From positions 205,151,660 through 205,215,659 of the forward strand of contig OX422213.1 in NCBI GenBank assembly GCA_949130495.1: a DNA stretch of 64,000 nt, given 5' to 3'. Origin of the DNA: Sambucus nigra (taxonomy: Eukaryota > Streptophyta > Magnoliopsida > Dipsacales > Adoxaceae). The position numbers and the translations under genes were made by a program. The notes under the pieces were generated by a model that saw only the letters and a list, made by a program, of their open reading frames with translations, did no database searches and had not been told where the DNA came from. Positions 12,719 through 25,204 of this stretch are shown piece by piece. Each line of letters starts with the position of its first letter. Position 1 is the first letter of the stretch.

Positions 12719-13736
12719 ATTATGGGGACGAAATGTTAATTTTGGTAAATTGTGATTAAGAATTGTGATTAAGAATTTATTAAGTGTGAATAAGTAAATT
12801 AATTTTGGTAAATTGATAGTACGTCATAGTGTGTAATAACGACGGGAACCGACGGTATCTCAATCGGGACATACAAGTAGGTTATTTTTAGGTTGAGATG
12901 AAATATTGATGTTTGGTGACTCGGATGGTGTTTTCGAGTGCACGATTGATCCGAAATGGATCAAAATAGTCAAAATCAAGAACCCGGGAGTAGAGATTGA
13001 TTACCAGGAGCTTTTTAGACTAGTTAGAACCCATTCGAGGGCATTGAAGTCATTTTAATTACGAAATTAAAAGGTATAAATGGGAGATTAGTTAGGAGGC
13101 AGCCACTTTACACAATCTAAACCTCTGGGACTATTTTGGTGAGAATAGAAAGAGGAAGAACACAAGGAAGGATGAAAAAAGGCTATCTTTAGCTAGATTC
13201 AACAAGAAAGAGACGAAGATTCAACCACAATTCAAGGCAAGTGTATAACTTGCTTATTGATTTTGAGTTTGTTTAGATTCATATCAAAATTTGTAGAGTA
13301 ATAACTAATTTTGGGATATGGATTCAACATGTAAAATCGGGTTTTGAAAAAGAATTATATATGATTTATGTGATAATTCAAATCTTGATTTTTGTAAGAG
13401 TAAATCTTGATTTCAGTGAAATTAATCTTGCTTGCTATGAAATATTATACTTATGATTGTTTAAATTACGTGAAAAATAATTTGGGAAAGAATCTAATTA
13501 GAGGAGTAATTGAAGAAATCTGGAATTTGTGACAAAATTCTTGAATATGTTGAATTAATGAAATCGGGATGATGATTATCAAATTTATGAGTATTAAGAT
13601 GGATTTAGATTAAGTTTTATGTATAAGAACCCCTGGAAGACTAAAAATAATATTGGAGTTACTAAAGGTTTAGAATTAAATGTTGGGAGATTAGAAAATC
13701 CGTCACTTTAATTCAAGAGTTGGGCTTCTGCCCAAA

Positions 13737-13813
13737 ATCGAATCGATTCGACCTCATATGAGAATCGATTCGATGGGAGAATTTATTCGACTAGGAACCC
13801 AAATCGATTCGGA
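13737..13813. repeat. Cluster of ATCGATTCG palindromes in left LTR of A
   Basis: CGAATCGATTCG, GAATCGATTCGAT and AAATCGATTCGG lie within 77 bases, about 1 kb into the LTR. The matching part of the right LTR (about 32824-32885) keeps degraded versions. Confidence 0.85.
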
Positions 13814-14196
13814 CCTGCTGTGAGGAATAATCAAGTCTTTTAATGTAATTCGAGGGGCATTTAAGAAATCAAAAATTGTAAAAGGGTCCTTAGGGTGTTG
13901 TAGGACTTCTAGAAATATTATAAATGATTATTTGACCTCGGGTAGGGGAGAGTAGACTCGAAGTTTGGTTACGCGTGTTTAGGAGGGGTAACGCTAAGGA
14001 ATATAAATTACGAATCGGGATAAAAGAATTCGAGAAACATTATTATTAATTATTGGTTAGTTGGGAAAGTCTGGGTATTTCAGAAAAGTTATGTAAAGAT
14101 TGTTAATTTAATTAGTGAATAATTAAATATTTAAGAGTCGGGGTTAGACTAGTGACTTATAGGCTAGTGCTTCGGGTGTTAGGCAGAAACTAGTCA

Positions 14197-14200
<4 letters not shown>

Positions 14201-14234
<34 letters not shown>
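14201..14234. repeat. (AT)n microsatellite in left LTR of A
   Basis: About 17 AT units. The right LTR has a longer AT run (33273-33332) at the same place, so the tract predates insertion and has changed length independently. Confidence 0.95.
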
Positions 14235-14236
<2 letters not shown>

Positions 14237-15370
14237 GTATAGGGATAGTATATATGTATACGAGTATTAATATCTATGTGCACGATATTTACATGAAACA
14301 TACCCATCCTAGCAGATATGCTATCGGTGGAGGTTACGCGTCGTGAGAGGTCACTCATGCGAATTTCAGCAGAGGTAGTACTACTCCTTGAGTCATAGGT
14401 CTGTGCATGCCCACGGTTCGTAGGGTTGGAGTCCCGTAGAATAATTTGGTATGGTTATGACTGCGGACTTAAGGTCATGAACGCCTCCGATTCTTGTTAC
14501 GCTTTTGGATTCGATGGTGAGATCTTGACCCACCGACCCGGTTGCCCAGGTTGTGGTGGACTCCCTTGAGCTTGATAACATGCTAGTGATTTCACATCCA
14601 GCGAGGTAAAGCTCAGAGGGATAGTGATTATTTACATATAATGAGCGGTATATGTGTTTATATGCAATTAATGTATTTCAATTATACATATATAAAGGGG
14701 TGGACAATTATATATGAAAATAAGACATAAATTGTGGATATTACCAATAACAAGAATAAGGTTATGAGAATGAATAATAATGGGATAATGAATTAAGCAA
14801 AGAAGTAGGCTGCTATCATTCAGTGACATATAATACTTGAGGTAGGGCAATGCGTTATGAATTCCGAACGAGGCTAGTTAGGTGGGGTAGCATAACTAGG
14901 TGGGTTAAGAGCATTCATTAGGTGCACACATTGGATGAGGGGTGAAGATTATCTCATATGAGTCCGCTGCCACTTTAAATATGAAGATTGCTTTACATTT
15001 TTCAATAATTTCATCTTATACACTTGCTAAATATTTTTCAAATGTTTTGGGCTCTAGTTGTATCAAATATTTCCAAAAAATTTTAGGTGTCCAGCCATGG
15101 GGATGCCAAGAATGATGATTCTTTCTAGGGACACGTAGTTACAGCGGATGGGGAGGCTTGCAAGATTAAGAGTAGTCACATCATTTATTACAATCTAAAT
15201 TAAGTTCTCTATTTTCGTAGACACTTAGGCGTATTGCCCCTTTATTTCAGATTCACGTATTTCGATTTATTTTAAATAGTTGATTTGGATGCACTGTTTT
15301 TTTTAACCAATAGTTTATTTTGGGACTTTATTTATTTATCTCAGCTTGAGACATTATATTGTCGTCTCAC

Positions 15371-15470
<100 letters not shown>

Positions 15471-15671
15471 TGTGCATGGCATTATGATGGATTTGGTTAA
15501 TATTTTTGTATGTTAATAAAATATAAAATTGACACTTCTTATTAAATTAATTAGGTGGTTAGTAATTAAACATGTTTCAATAGTGATGCTAAGAATGAAT
15601 TATATGAGACAACCATTTTAGTTTGATAGAGGGCTGTCCACCCATTATTTTAATAAGCGAGGTGTCACATA

Positions 15672-15683
15672 TGGTATCAAAGC
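15672..15683 (+). other. Primer-binding site of element A
   Basis: TGGTATCAAAGC directly follows the left LTR. It differs by one base from TGGTATCAGAGC, the complement of the 3' end of initiator-Met tRNA used by many plant LTR elements. Confidence 0.8.
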
Positions 15684-15863
15684 ATCAGGCTCAAGAGGTT
15701 TTTAGGATCTGTGCGACTTACTACGATTTCAGCGCGGCGTTATGTGATATAGAGCCCTATTTCAGGACTGTTGCATTCATACTTACACATTTTCGTGCTT
15801 ACGTACTTCTACTATTACTTAGTATTTGACTATGGACTTATACAAACTTTAATCTCATTTTAG

Positions 15864-17772
15864 ATGCCACCAAAGATAACCTGGCAGAGAAGAGCGAGTG
15901 ATGGAGAGGAAGCCCCACAGGGAAACATTTCAGCCACAAAGGTGGCTGATATAGTGTCGTAAGCAGTAAATGCGGCGATGACCACGATGGCACAACACTT
16001 TCCTCGGGCCCAGCCTCAGCCATAGGTGGCATCGGTTATTCAGACTAACTCGGTCCCGTCATCTTGGGAGTGAGTGAGGGAGGCATTTTAGAAAGGGCAT
16101 CCGCCAGAGTTTTAGTGCAGATCAGATGTAGTGGCAGTCGCCCAGTGGAAGAAGGACATTACACGCCATCTTCGCCTGGTGGAGTGCAGTGAGACTCAGA
16201 GATAGATACTGGTTACTTTTAAGCTAGTAGGTGCAGCACTACAGTGGTAAGAGTCGATTACCACGATAGAGGAGAGGGATATTATGACTATAGAAGAATT
16301 CTGGGTATTGTTTGACTGTAAATATTTTTCATCCGCCATTTAGACTGAGATGCGGTGTAAATTTTTGGATGTTACTCAGGGAGATAGGTCAATGGTTGAG
16401 TAGGAGTAGGAGTTTATCCGATTGGCCAACTTTGTGCCCGACGAGGTGAACACGGAGGAGAAAAAGATACTGAAATTCTCGGATGGACCCACTTAGAGGA
16501 TCGAGCAGCACTTGCTTAGGGTTGACCACCTATTTTGAGGTCGTCAATGCCGCATTACTTCATTGGCAGTACCATCGCTTCCATCTAAGTAGAAGAAAAA
16601 GAGCGGGAGATACCAGTCAGGCTCATAAAGCAGTAGGGAATGGCGTCTATTGAGCACCGCAGTAGCATGGGGGCATATAGAAGGAGCAGGATTCCCGACA
16701 GGGGGATCCGATTAAGAGGTTTTGATTTGGAGGTTTTTTACCAGAGAGTAGTCTCGACAAGGTAACAATGAGGGAGGCCATCAGGGCCGAGGCTATCAGG
16801 GCCAACGATCGAGATAGTCTCGATAGGGACACAAAGGCCAGAGATAGGGGGACTTCATAAACTGGTGTTTTTCTTGTGGTGAGATGGGCCACGAGAAGAT
16901 AGACTGCCCTCAACCAGGCGGAGGGCCTCAGTAGGGGGCCCAGTAGGGGCAGAAGACCCAGTTACCACTTGCAGCACCAGCTCCACAAGCCCCACAATCT
17001 CAGGGACAGTTATAGTACGGACGTACCTATAACGTCTCAGATACAGTCATACCTTAGGCGTAGTGGGCATTGCACGTAGTTGAGGGTACGTTCTCTATTC
17101 ACTGGCATATGGGTAGGGTGTATAGACATGGGGGCATCACACTCTTTTATAACCATTAGTTTTACACGCATAGTCGATCTACTAGATATAATCGATAGTA
17201 CCGTTATGTGTGTAGACTCATCGTTGGGTAATGGACCCCTTATACACTTCATATGTAGGGGAGTAGATATAGACGTCGGGAGGTTATATCTAACGATCGA
17301 TTTTCTTATTTTAGATATGGTGGGGTACGATGTTATTTTGGGTATGGATTGATTGGATGGGTACCGGGCAATGGTGGATTGCTATGGTAGGACCATTGTA
17401 TTTTCTATCCTAGGGCATGAGATGTTCCTCATGGCGATGCCTCTTCTTGAGGGAGGGTCAATCACTCATCTTTATCATATTGAGGAGGAGACCTCACAGG
17501 CGATAGTTATTTCCTTGGATTCGATCCCAATAGTGAAAGAGTTCGCAGATGTGTTCTAGAAGATACCAGGGTTACCACTCAGTTGGGAGATAAAGTTTTC
17601 TATTGACTTGGAGCCCGAGATTATGCCGATTGCACGAGAACCATATTGCATGGCCTCGTTAGAGATGCAGGAGTTGAGGGATCAGATTCAATAGTTGTTG
17701 GGACAGGGCTTTATCAGGAGGAATACATCATTGTGGGGTGCACCAGTATTGTTTGTAAAAAATATAGATGGG
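15864..17772 (+). pseudogene. gag-protease-RT start of element A, broken
   Basis: An ATG at 15864 opens MPPKITWQRRAS, like chromovirus gag. The frame continues through a recognisable capsid-like region but is broken by about a dozen stops, most of them TAG. A CCHC zinc knuckle is intact at 16866-16908 (CFSCGEMGHEKIDC). The protease lies at about 17120-17440 with GASHSFI and YDVILGMD; an arrangement of DSGASHSF is usual, and here the residues before GASHS read DM. RT begins near 17560 and stops at VKNIDG, where element B is inserted. Not translatable. Confidence 0.85.
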
Positions 17773-19954
17773 TAATAAGCACCCAAAAGTGTATAATTTA
17801 TATCCTGAATAGATGCATTTTAGTCACTCGTTTTTAATAAAATTGGTCTTATATTCGTATTTTATCATTTTGTTGGTCTGTACGCAATCGTGGCATCAAA
17901 TAATGCTAAATCTGTATAATTGCGACACAATAGCGATCAAAAGCATGCATCAAAGAAATCAAAGAAACCGCGAAGTCAGAAGTCCCAATGAGCTTGCCCA
18001 GATGAGTTGCGAGGTCCCGAATGTTGTCCCTGAACCAAACTATAGCTTTACCCTAGCCCAAACCTGGGATAATCCTTCACCCAGCCCCGTGTGTGTTTAA
18101 TTTGTATTTTATATTATTTTTATATTTTTATTTGAGTCATTTTTAATTTTCAGAATTTATTTTATATATTTTTTTAGTCGTTTTATTTTTTGGATTTATT
18201 TTATATTTATTTAGAATTTTCTATAATTTATTTTCAATTTTTCTATTTCTTTATTTTGTTTTTATTTTTATTAGTTTAAAATTTTTAATTTTATTAGGAT
18301 TTTTTTTTCGGTTTATTTTTATTAGTTTTTTTTAGTTTTTATTTTTATTTCTATTTCTTTTATTTGAGTTTTTTTAGAGATTAGGATTTATTTTTTAGTT
18401 GATTTTAATTTTTTTTAGTTTGTTAGTTTTATTTTTAGTTAGTAGGTTATTTTACTTTTTTTTTGGTACAAACTTACACATACACACCATATACACCAAA
18501 TTAACACCAGTCACCCACACCCTACACCCATACACCGCACCACACACAACTCCACCCCACTCCATCTTCTTTAACCCCCCACGGCTTCTCTCTCACCTCC
18601 ATAACCCAAAACCTCGATTACCAAACACTCATACCACAAAAAAAAACCATAAGCTCGCAACTCGAGATGTCTTAACCTCCTCACCCGGGGTGAGAACCCC
18701 GACCTTACCCAAAGTTCAACCCGGTCACCTCCATACCAGTCCGACCTCTTAAACCGAACTTCCATATACCCAAAATCCAAAACCCCACCTGTCAAGCCAT
18801 GAATTTAGGAACAAAATTGATAATCTCTTCCAAGTACATTATCCACGTGCTTTCATATATATATAAAAAAAAATCTTCTTTTACTTGGTTAGGAAAATCC
18901 CAACAAAATCTCTCAACACAAGCACCAACTTCGTGGCTGATAAAAAGGAAGAAGAAGCTCAAAAGAGAGAACTCTCATAGAATAGGCACAGAGACGAAAT
19001 AAGAGAGAAATTTTGTGTATATTATGTACATAAAAAATTCCAAAAAAAATAATTTAGTGTTAGAATAAATTTTAGGTTTAGTTTTTATTTTTATTTTTGT
19101 AATCAAGTGCTGAAAATTGTGAAGAAATTAGATGAATGTCAAGGTGCATTTCAAGACATATTTGTGAAAAAATTTACGTATCGTATTTCTTCCTTCTCTT
19201 TTCAATTTATATCCTTCTTGACATATTATTGATTGTTGTTTATTCACACATGAGAATGTCTGGCTAAACACCATGTTCAAGGGGTGGGATGCACTATGTA
19301 GGATATTATATTAATTAATTAATTTCATTAATTTCAATATTTCTAGAAAAATTAATTTTTAACTGTCACCAATTAATTTATGTAATGAGAGTTAGTAAAT
19401 TAATTTTACAAATTAATGTTTGAATTTAGGAATCGAACTAAAGATAGGTTTTTTCGAAATTTGAATGTTAGTTCTGTGTTAAAATTTGAGAATTCATATT
19501 ATTTTTATTAAATTGATCCTAGAGGGTGATTTTGTTGAAAATAGTATAGTTCTTAATTTTTCATTATGTGACATTTTTAAATTAGTTTTTTAAAAAAGAT
19601 ATTATTAAATTTATAATTTTAACGAGAGTTAGATTATCGATTTAATATTATCTCGAAATATTTTAAATTAATAAATTGAGAAATTAAAATAATTGATAAT
19701 ACAGTGTAATCCCATCTCCTCACATTCTCTCATTTTTCACACTCGACTGCACATTCCTTATCATCATTTAGTCATTTCATAATTTTTGCATTTATTAGTT
19801 AGTTTTCCCTTGAAGTTGTTTTAAATAAAAAAATAAAAAAAATATTTTCAGAAAAAAAATTGAATTGCAAGTTTTCGTAATAATTGTTTCACCTTGGTAG
19901 TTGGATTGATACCCGTACTTACCACAATACGAGTTGTGTTGTAGCTTCTTATCA
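17773..19954 (+). repeat. Left LTR of element B
   Basis: Begins TAATAAGCACCCAAAAGTG (TG changed to TA) and ends CTTCTTATCA. By eye roughly 20 of the first 220 positions differ from the right copy, mostly C/T or G/A changes. It contains a pyrimidine-rich CACACCATATACACC region at about 18470-18560. Confidence 0.87.
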
Positions 19955-19956
19955 AA

Positions 19957-19970
19957 TGGCGGCGTTCCCG
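19957..19970 (+). other. Primer-binding site of element B (tRNA-Asp type, mutated)
   Basis: TGGCGGCGTTCCCG lies two bases after the left LTR end. The usual tRNA-Asp complement begins TGGCGCCGTTGCCG, so two bases differ. Confidence 0.7.
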
Positions 19971-20799
19971 CTTTCTTGACGCGGAGACAAAGTTGCAGAC
20001 TTGTAATTTTTTTTAGTCCAGTTCTTCCTTCCTTTCCCTCCTTAGACTAGTTGTATAGAATTTTTAAGTCTTTGTATTTATTTTGGTGCATTTTGACATC
20101 GATTTATTTGGAATAATTATTCATAAAAATCAAAAAGCGAAAAAGAAAATCGGATAAAGTTGAGAGAGGGCGTCCAACGATGATGAATTTGAAGCCTCTC
20201 TATTTTGGGTCAGTAGGACTCCCGGGGACGACGGAGATAGGAAAAATCTCCTCCTGGTTGACTCAACTCGGTCTTCACCCCACGTGTGTAAAAATGTGGG
20301 AGGTACATTTCTTTATCCCTCGCGAATCTCCTGCAAGCGAGTTCAATTTTTGTGTGCTTGTTTGCCCATGTGTGCTTTTACTTTCTGCATCGCACTTAAA
20401 TTGAATGGTTTGATGAATTAATTTACCAAAGACGATCATTAAAACGAGAAGTGATTTCATCACCCTACTCACTCGCTTATCCATTGTGTGCTACCCTAGC
20501 TATCATTAAATTTAAAATCAATCAACTAGCTAGCCCCATAGGATCACATTTTTACAACAGGCGATCACAAAGATAAATTTCGTGATTTTTGTCGCCTACA
20601 GACTTATTTAAAATTTAACAACCCCTTTCACTAATTTTGAAGATAATAATTGGCTACGTGCTCGTTAGAATTTTTTCTTGACTAGTGTGTGTCCAGTTCA
20701 ATTCTTTAGTTAGTCGGTTTTAGTTAGTTCGTCCAAATTAAGAGTCCATTTTCTCCCCTTTTCCAAAAAATCCCAAAAATATTTTCTTTTAAAAAAGAT

Positions 20800-20843
<44 letters not shown>

Positions 20844-21021
20844 TTTCGAAAATCCCAAAAATACTTTCCTTCTTTTTAAAACTATTTTCAAAAATCCCAA
20901 AAAGATTTTTTTTCCATATTTAAAATGCCACAAAGATTTTCCTTTTCTTATTTTCAAAAATCACAAAAAGATTTTCTTTTCTTTTGAAAAATTTTAAAAC
21001 TCCAAAAATATTGCTCTCGTC
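19971..21021 (+). other. Leader region of element B
   Basis: Non-coding as far as I can see. It contains a TA microsatellite at about 20806-20840 and several AAAAATCCCAAAAATATTTTC-like A/T-rich repeats before the ORF start. A plus-strand frame at 20180-20404 has no recognisable content. Confidence 0.5.
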
Positions 21022-22624
21022 ATGGACGAAGAACGTCCTTTACGGGAATACTTTGGTCATTTTCCATTCTCTCGAAGATTGTTTGAGGATGAACCTCAAT
21101 CAAATCTCCATACATTAATTCATGGCTTTAACTCTCACACGCCCACCGTTGATACTCATGTGTCGTCCACGCACACATCTCATCTTCCACCGCCTTCGGT
21201 GCTGAGTGTCAACACATCCCATACTTCATCGTGCTTACACTGGTTTCTTGTCGATCACTTATCCCATGAGTGTCCATTTATTTTTTCTCTATCTGAACCC
21301 CCCATGGAACATGTGTATCCATATGACACTGTTTCGGAACCACCCTCGACGTATTCTCACGACATATCCACTGCAGAAGGGTATGAGTACCCAAGCTATT
21401 CATGGAGACCTGATCACCCTTCCATGCAATATGAATCCCAACGCCATGTTGTGGATCCTTACGATTTCCAACAGTCGTCATCGCAACCTCGTGCACCTCA
21501 TACCTATCAGTCCCCTCACTATGCTCCTCTTGTTGATCAACCTTTTGCCTCTCACGGAGATTCTTCTCCCGTGTATGAACAACTTGACCCCATTACCTGC
21601 ACTTCATATGAGTATTCTCCACATCCTAGTGTTTCTAGCAAGTTATGTCCACCTCAACCACCACCGCCACCCACCGATATCTCCCCACCACCTTGCACAT
21701 CCGCTCTCGAGAGCCGCTTGCAAAATTTTGAGCACACTCTTCAATCTCAAAACGAATCCCTTCAAAGCCGATTAAATGAATTTGAGTGTGCGAACGAGTC
21801 GGATTTCACCCCAGGTCAACACATTGTTGCACCCGTATGGGATGATGATGTGTCATCTTGTCCCACTGATTTTGAGTGTGACCAATGCCATCATCCTGAG
21901 AATCTCGACGTTGAGACCACCTAGTGGTTCGGGCCCCATGTTGACAATTGTTTTGACATATCCATTGATTGTGAGACTAGTCCCATACCACCCTACCCTC
22001 TCGAACCCACCATTGAGGTTCGCCTTTCCCCTTTCATAGAATCCTTATTTATGCCCGAGCCTACACCTTTTGATCCTTTCCTGTGTATTCTCGAGGAAAA
22101 AAATTCCTTATAGGTTAGCTCCGGCTGCGAGTACTTCCCACTGTCTTAAGATTGAATTCGAGATGGCTTCTATCGCTTTGGATATGGATCCTGTCTCACC
22201 ATGCTTGTCTCCCATTGAGTGAGATATTATTGTTGATTCATCTATCTCTGATTTGGATGACTCGTTATATTTTTCCACTACTTCTGATGGTGACTTTCGG
22301 GTGGATAAGTTGATCACTCCCTCGTTCACTTTCACACCTCCTCCTTCGAGTGCCCTTGAGGATCATTCCAAGCCTCGTGATGAGTGCGTCTCTCCTACTC
22401 TTGAGTTAGATCACCTTCCCCCACCCTTTATCCCACCTGACCCACCTATTGTCCATACCACCCCACCACTTGATTTGGACCTTACCATTCTACCTTCCAT
22501 GTTCAAATCCAAATATTTAGGTCCTCACCTCCACCAACCCTCCACCCTAGTTCTCCACGACCCCACCATCCATGTGAGTATTCATGCTACGCTTCCCATA
22601 CGTGACACCGAGCTTGTTACTTGA
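21022..22624 (+). pseudogene. Unrecognised Pro/Ser/His-rich ORF region of element B
   Basis: An uninterrupted 300-codon frame (21022-21924, MDEERPLREYFGHFPF...) continues in the same frame past a TAG to a second TAG at about 22109, then past a frameshift into another open stretch (22253-22624) of similar composition. The product would be rich in P, S, H and Y, with PPQPPPPPTDISPPP near residue 215 and a probable coiled coil around residues 230-256 (SRLQNFEHTLQSQNESLQ). There is no zinc knuckle, protease or polymerase motif. It might be a highly diverged gag, or an unrelated accessory or captured sequence. I do not recognise the family. Confidence 0.55.
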
Positions 22625-22812
22625 TTTTTTCTAGCTACCGCTCCCTGGTGTGTCACGGCGCGACCATTATCATCGTCCATTTATAGAACGTTCGTGCACT
22701 TTCTCTAAGGCTCACACCATCACTATTGTCAAACCATTTTCCCTCCCTAACCAATTAGAGCACCATTCTTAAATGGCCCCTGTTACCCTCACCTTTCATC
22801 TCAATAAGTCCC

Positions 22813-25204
22813 TGTAACACGCCGTATTTTTTATAATGAATTTAATTAATTAATTGGAATAATCGGAGAAAAATAAAATTTTGGATTTTATAAATTTTAT
22901 AATTTAAAATGTTGGTTTTCATATTTGAAAAATAAATTTTCAAACGAAATTGGAATCGGAATTAAAATGGAGTTTTAATTGAATTTTTATTATATAGAAG
23001 AGTCCTCAAAACATAAAGCTCGCTAAGAGTCCTCGGAGCATAAAACTCTCTAGAAAAAAAATATTTAAAAATATTGAACAGTCCGATCGAGCTAAAAAAA
23101 ATTTTGTAGCTTCCTCTCGTCTTAAGCTAATTCTCTGTAAAATTTTATCTAATTCCAATGGTCCGAAATAAATTTTTTTAGTGTTTGTATCTTATTAGAG
23201 TTCTATTAGGTTTAGGTTTCTTAATGACTATATAATGAATCTAATTCGTGGGGGGACTTCTCATAATCACTTTTTCTCAAATTTTTCACCAGAGAACACT
23301 TCTAAAAATATTTTCTCTCAACCATAATCATCAATCTCCAACATAATCAAGGTTTTGTCACCAGATTTGAAGGGTTATTTGGGGTTTAATCAAGATTGGT
23401 CCAAGAACACTTTTTTGCTAATTTTTTGAGAGGAATCCAGATTTCTAATCATATTTTCAGCACAATCTTCACAGGCATGAATTCTCTATTCTTTTCCTAT
23501 AGTATTATGCATTTTAAGTTTCGCGTAAACACTTAATTACATGTTTTCTTAAAATAAAGTAGTGACTTAATTAGGAAAAGTGGACACTAATTATGGGGAT
23601 GTTTTTATTAAATCTTTTAATCTGAATAATATTCATAACCCTTGGGTACGTAGGATTTATGAGTGATTTTGAGTTTTACTGGTGTAGGTAGAATGTAGAA
23701 AAACCCTAGCTTTAAAATAAATGATTTTTGGGTACGTATAACTCATGTAATACATGTAGAGATAATAAAATTTGGTTTTTGAGGTATATATGATGAAAAC
23801 TTTGTATAATTAATTTAAAATAATTAAATGAAATTATTTGGGTATTTTTGATGTTGTGAGAATTTAATTAAAGATTTCATTGAATTGGACTATCATGCGT
23901 AGTTTGGAACATTGATTTATTATGCGTGTGACTTGTTGGTATTATTAAATATCTTTGTGGCGATGGGTCGATTGGGTATTTTTGCTCTCCCTATATTTTA
24001 GGATGCCTTCTAGGTATGGGACTAGTGGGTAGGCCTTTTAATGATTTACGCCTTCTAGGTATGGGACTAGTGAGGATAGATTATCACGATTTTATCATGT
24101 CGAGGGTGGGCTGATTTTTATCACTTTATCGTCGTTACGCTAGTCTAGGTACGAGACTAGGTTGTGATTTATGTTAGAAAATCTTCCTATACATAGGTTA
24201 GGACGTATTGATAACTTGGGGACCCTTAGTTATGGGACTAAGGGGTATTTTGAGGATCTCACATTGATTAAAAGGGTGGGGTGATTATAAATTGAGAAAT
24301 GGAGAATTAATGCCTAAGATAAAAACGGGTATTAAAATTTGTGGCGACATAATGTGTCGGGGCCGATAGTTTAAACGGGTCAGGGGACGATTTATGTCGT
24401 GTCGTGTGTGGAACCTTGTCATGTGTCGGGGCCGACAATTTAAACGGGTCAGAGGACGATTGACAAGGGGAAGTGTGACACTTTAATAAAAAGTGAGAAC
24501 AATAATAAAAAAATTGATTAATTTAATAAATTAACATCGTGGGACTTGGGAATTTTAAAATCATATTGGTGTGCCTTTTAAATGGGGATTCCTACGGGTA
24601 ATTAGTAATTTATATTTATCGTGTTTAAATTATTCTGTTTAATTTAAAATATTCTATTGTGATATTTATTGCGTATAATGCTACTGTCTGGATTCTAGGA
24701 TCCTATTTGAGGGGAGTAGTGTGTATTCTTGCTCGGGGCTTTGGCTCTGACCCATGCATTGACTAATCTTTTTTCAGGATTAGAATTGGAGAAGCTGCAT
24801 AAGTTTATCGGAGTTATCATTTGGAGGTGCAACTGGAGTTATTTATTTTATGGCATAGTTTAGTTAGACTTTCCTTTACAGTCGTATTTAATTATGAGAC
24901 TTCTTTTAAGTTTTATTGGGCCATTCGGTTCCAAAGTTATTTAGAGGGTTTCTTTTGGGATTATTTCATATTTTAGTTAATCATTATTGGAGAATGGATT
25001 TTTGGAGTTAGCATGTGATGGATCTTTTATCGCTTAGTTGTTTACGATCATTTTGAGATTGATTTAATTATTTATCTTATGGACTGATTTATTTATGTCT
25101 CATATCTGTCGCATGCTAAGAATGATATTTATTTAGTTCACGCCTGGCATAGTTCGGCGGCGGTGGCTGGCCACCCCGTCTGTCGAATTTTGCGGGGTGT
25201 GACA
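22813..25204 (+). mobile_element. Solo LTR (TGTAACACGCC...GGTGTGACA) inside element B
   Basis: Starts TGTAACACGCCG and ends GCGGGGTGTGACA, the ends expected for a chromovirus-type LTR. It is flanked by GTCCC (22808-22812) and GGCCC (25205-25209), a five-base TSD with one mismatch. No internal region or second LTR is present. It carries the same GCATGCTAAGAATGAT-type block near its end as other LTRs here. Confidence 0.82.
24352..24468. repeat. Partial tandem duplication (69 bp period) within the solo LTR
   Basis: ATGTGTCGGGGCCGA followed by TTTAAACGGGTCAG and GGACGATT occurs at 24352 and again at 24421. Confidence 0.85.

Noticed and set aside
18399..18752. 117-codon plus-strand ORF, also present in B's right LTR (27498-27848)
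   Set aside because: It lies wholly in the LTR, is preserved simply because the LTR is duplicated, and its content is low-complexity Phe/Leu then His/Pro/Thr. No coding evidence.
20180..20484. Overlapping ORFs in the leader of element B, one on each strand
   Set aside because: Short, no motif, and they overlap each other on opposite strands; probably chance.
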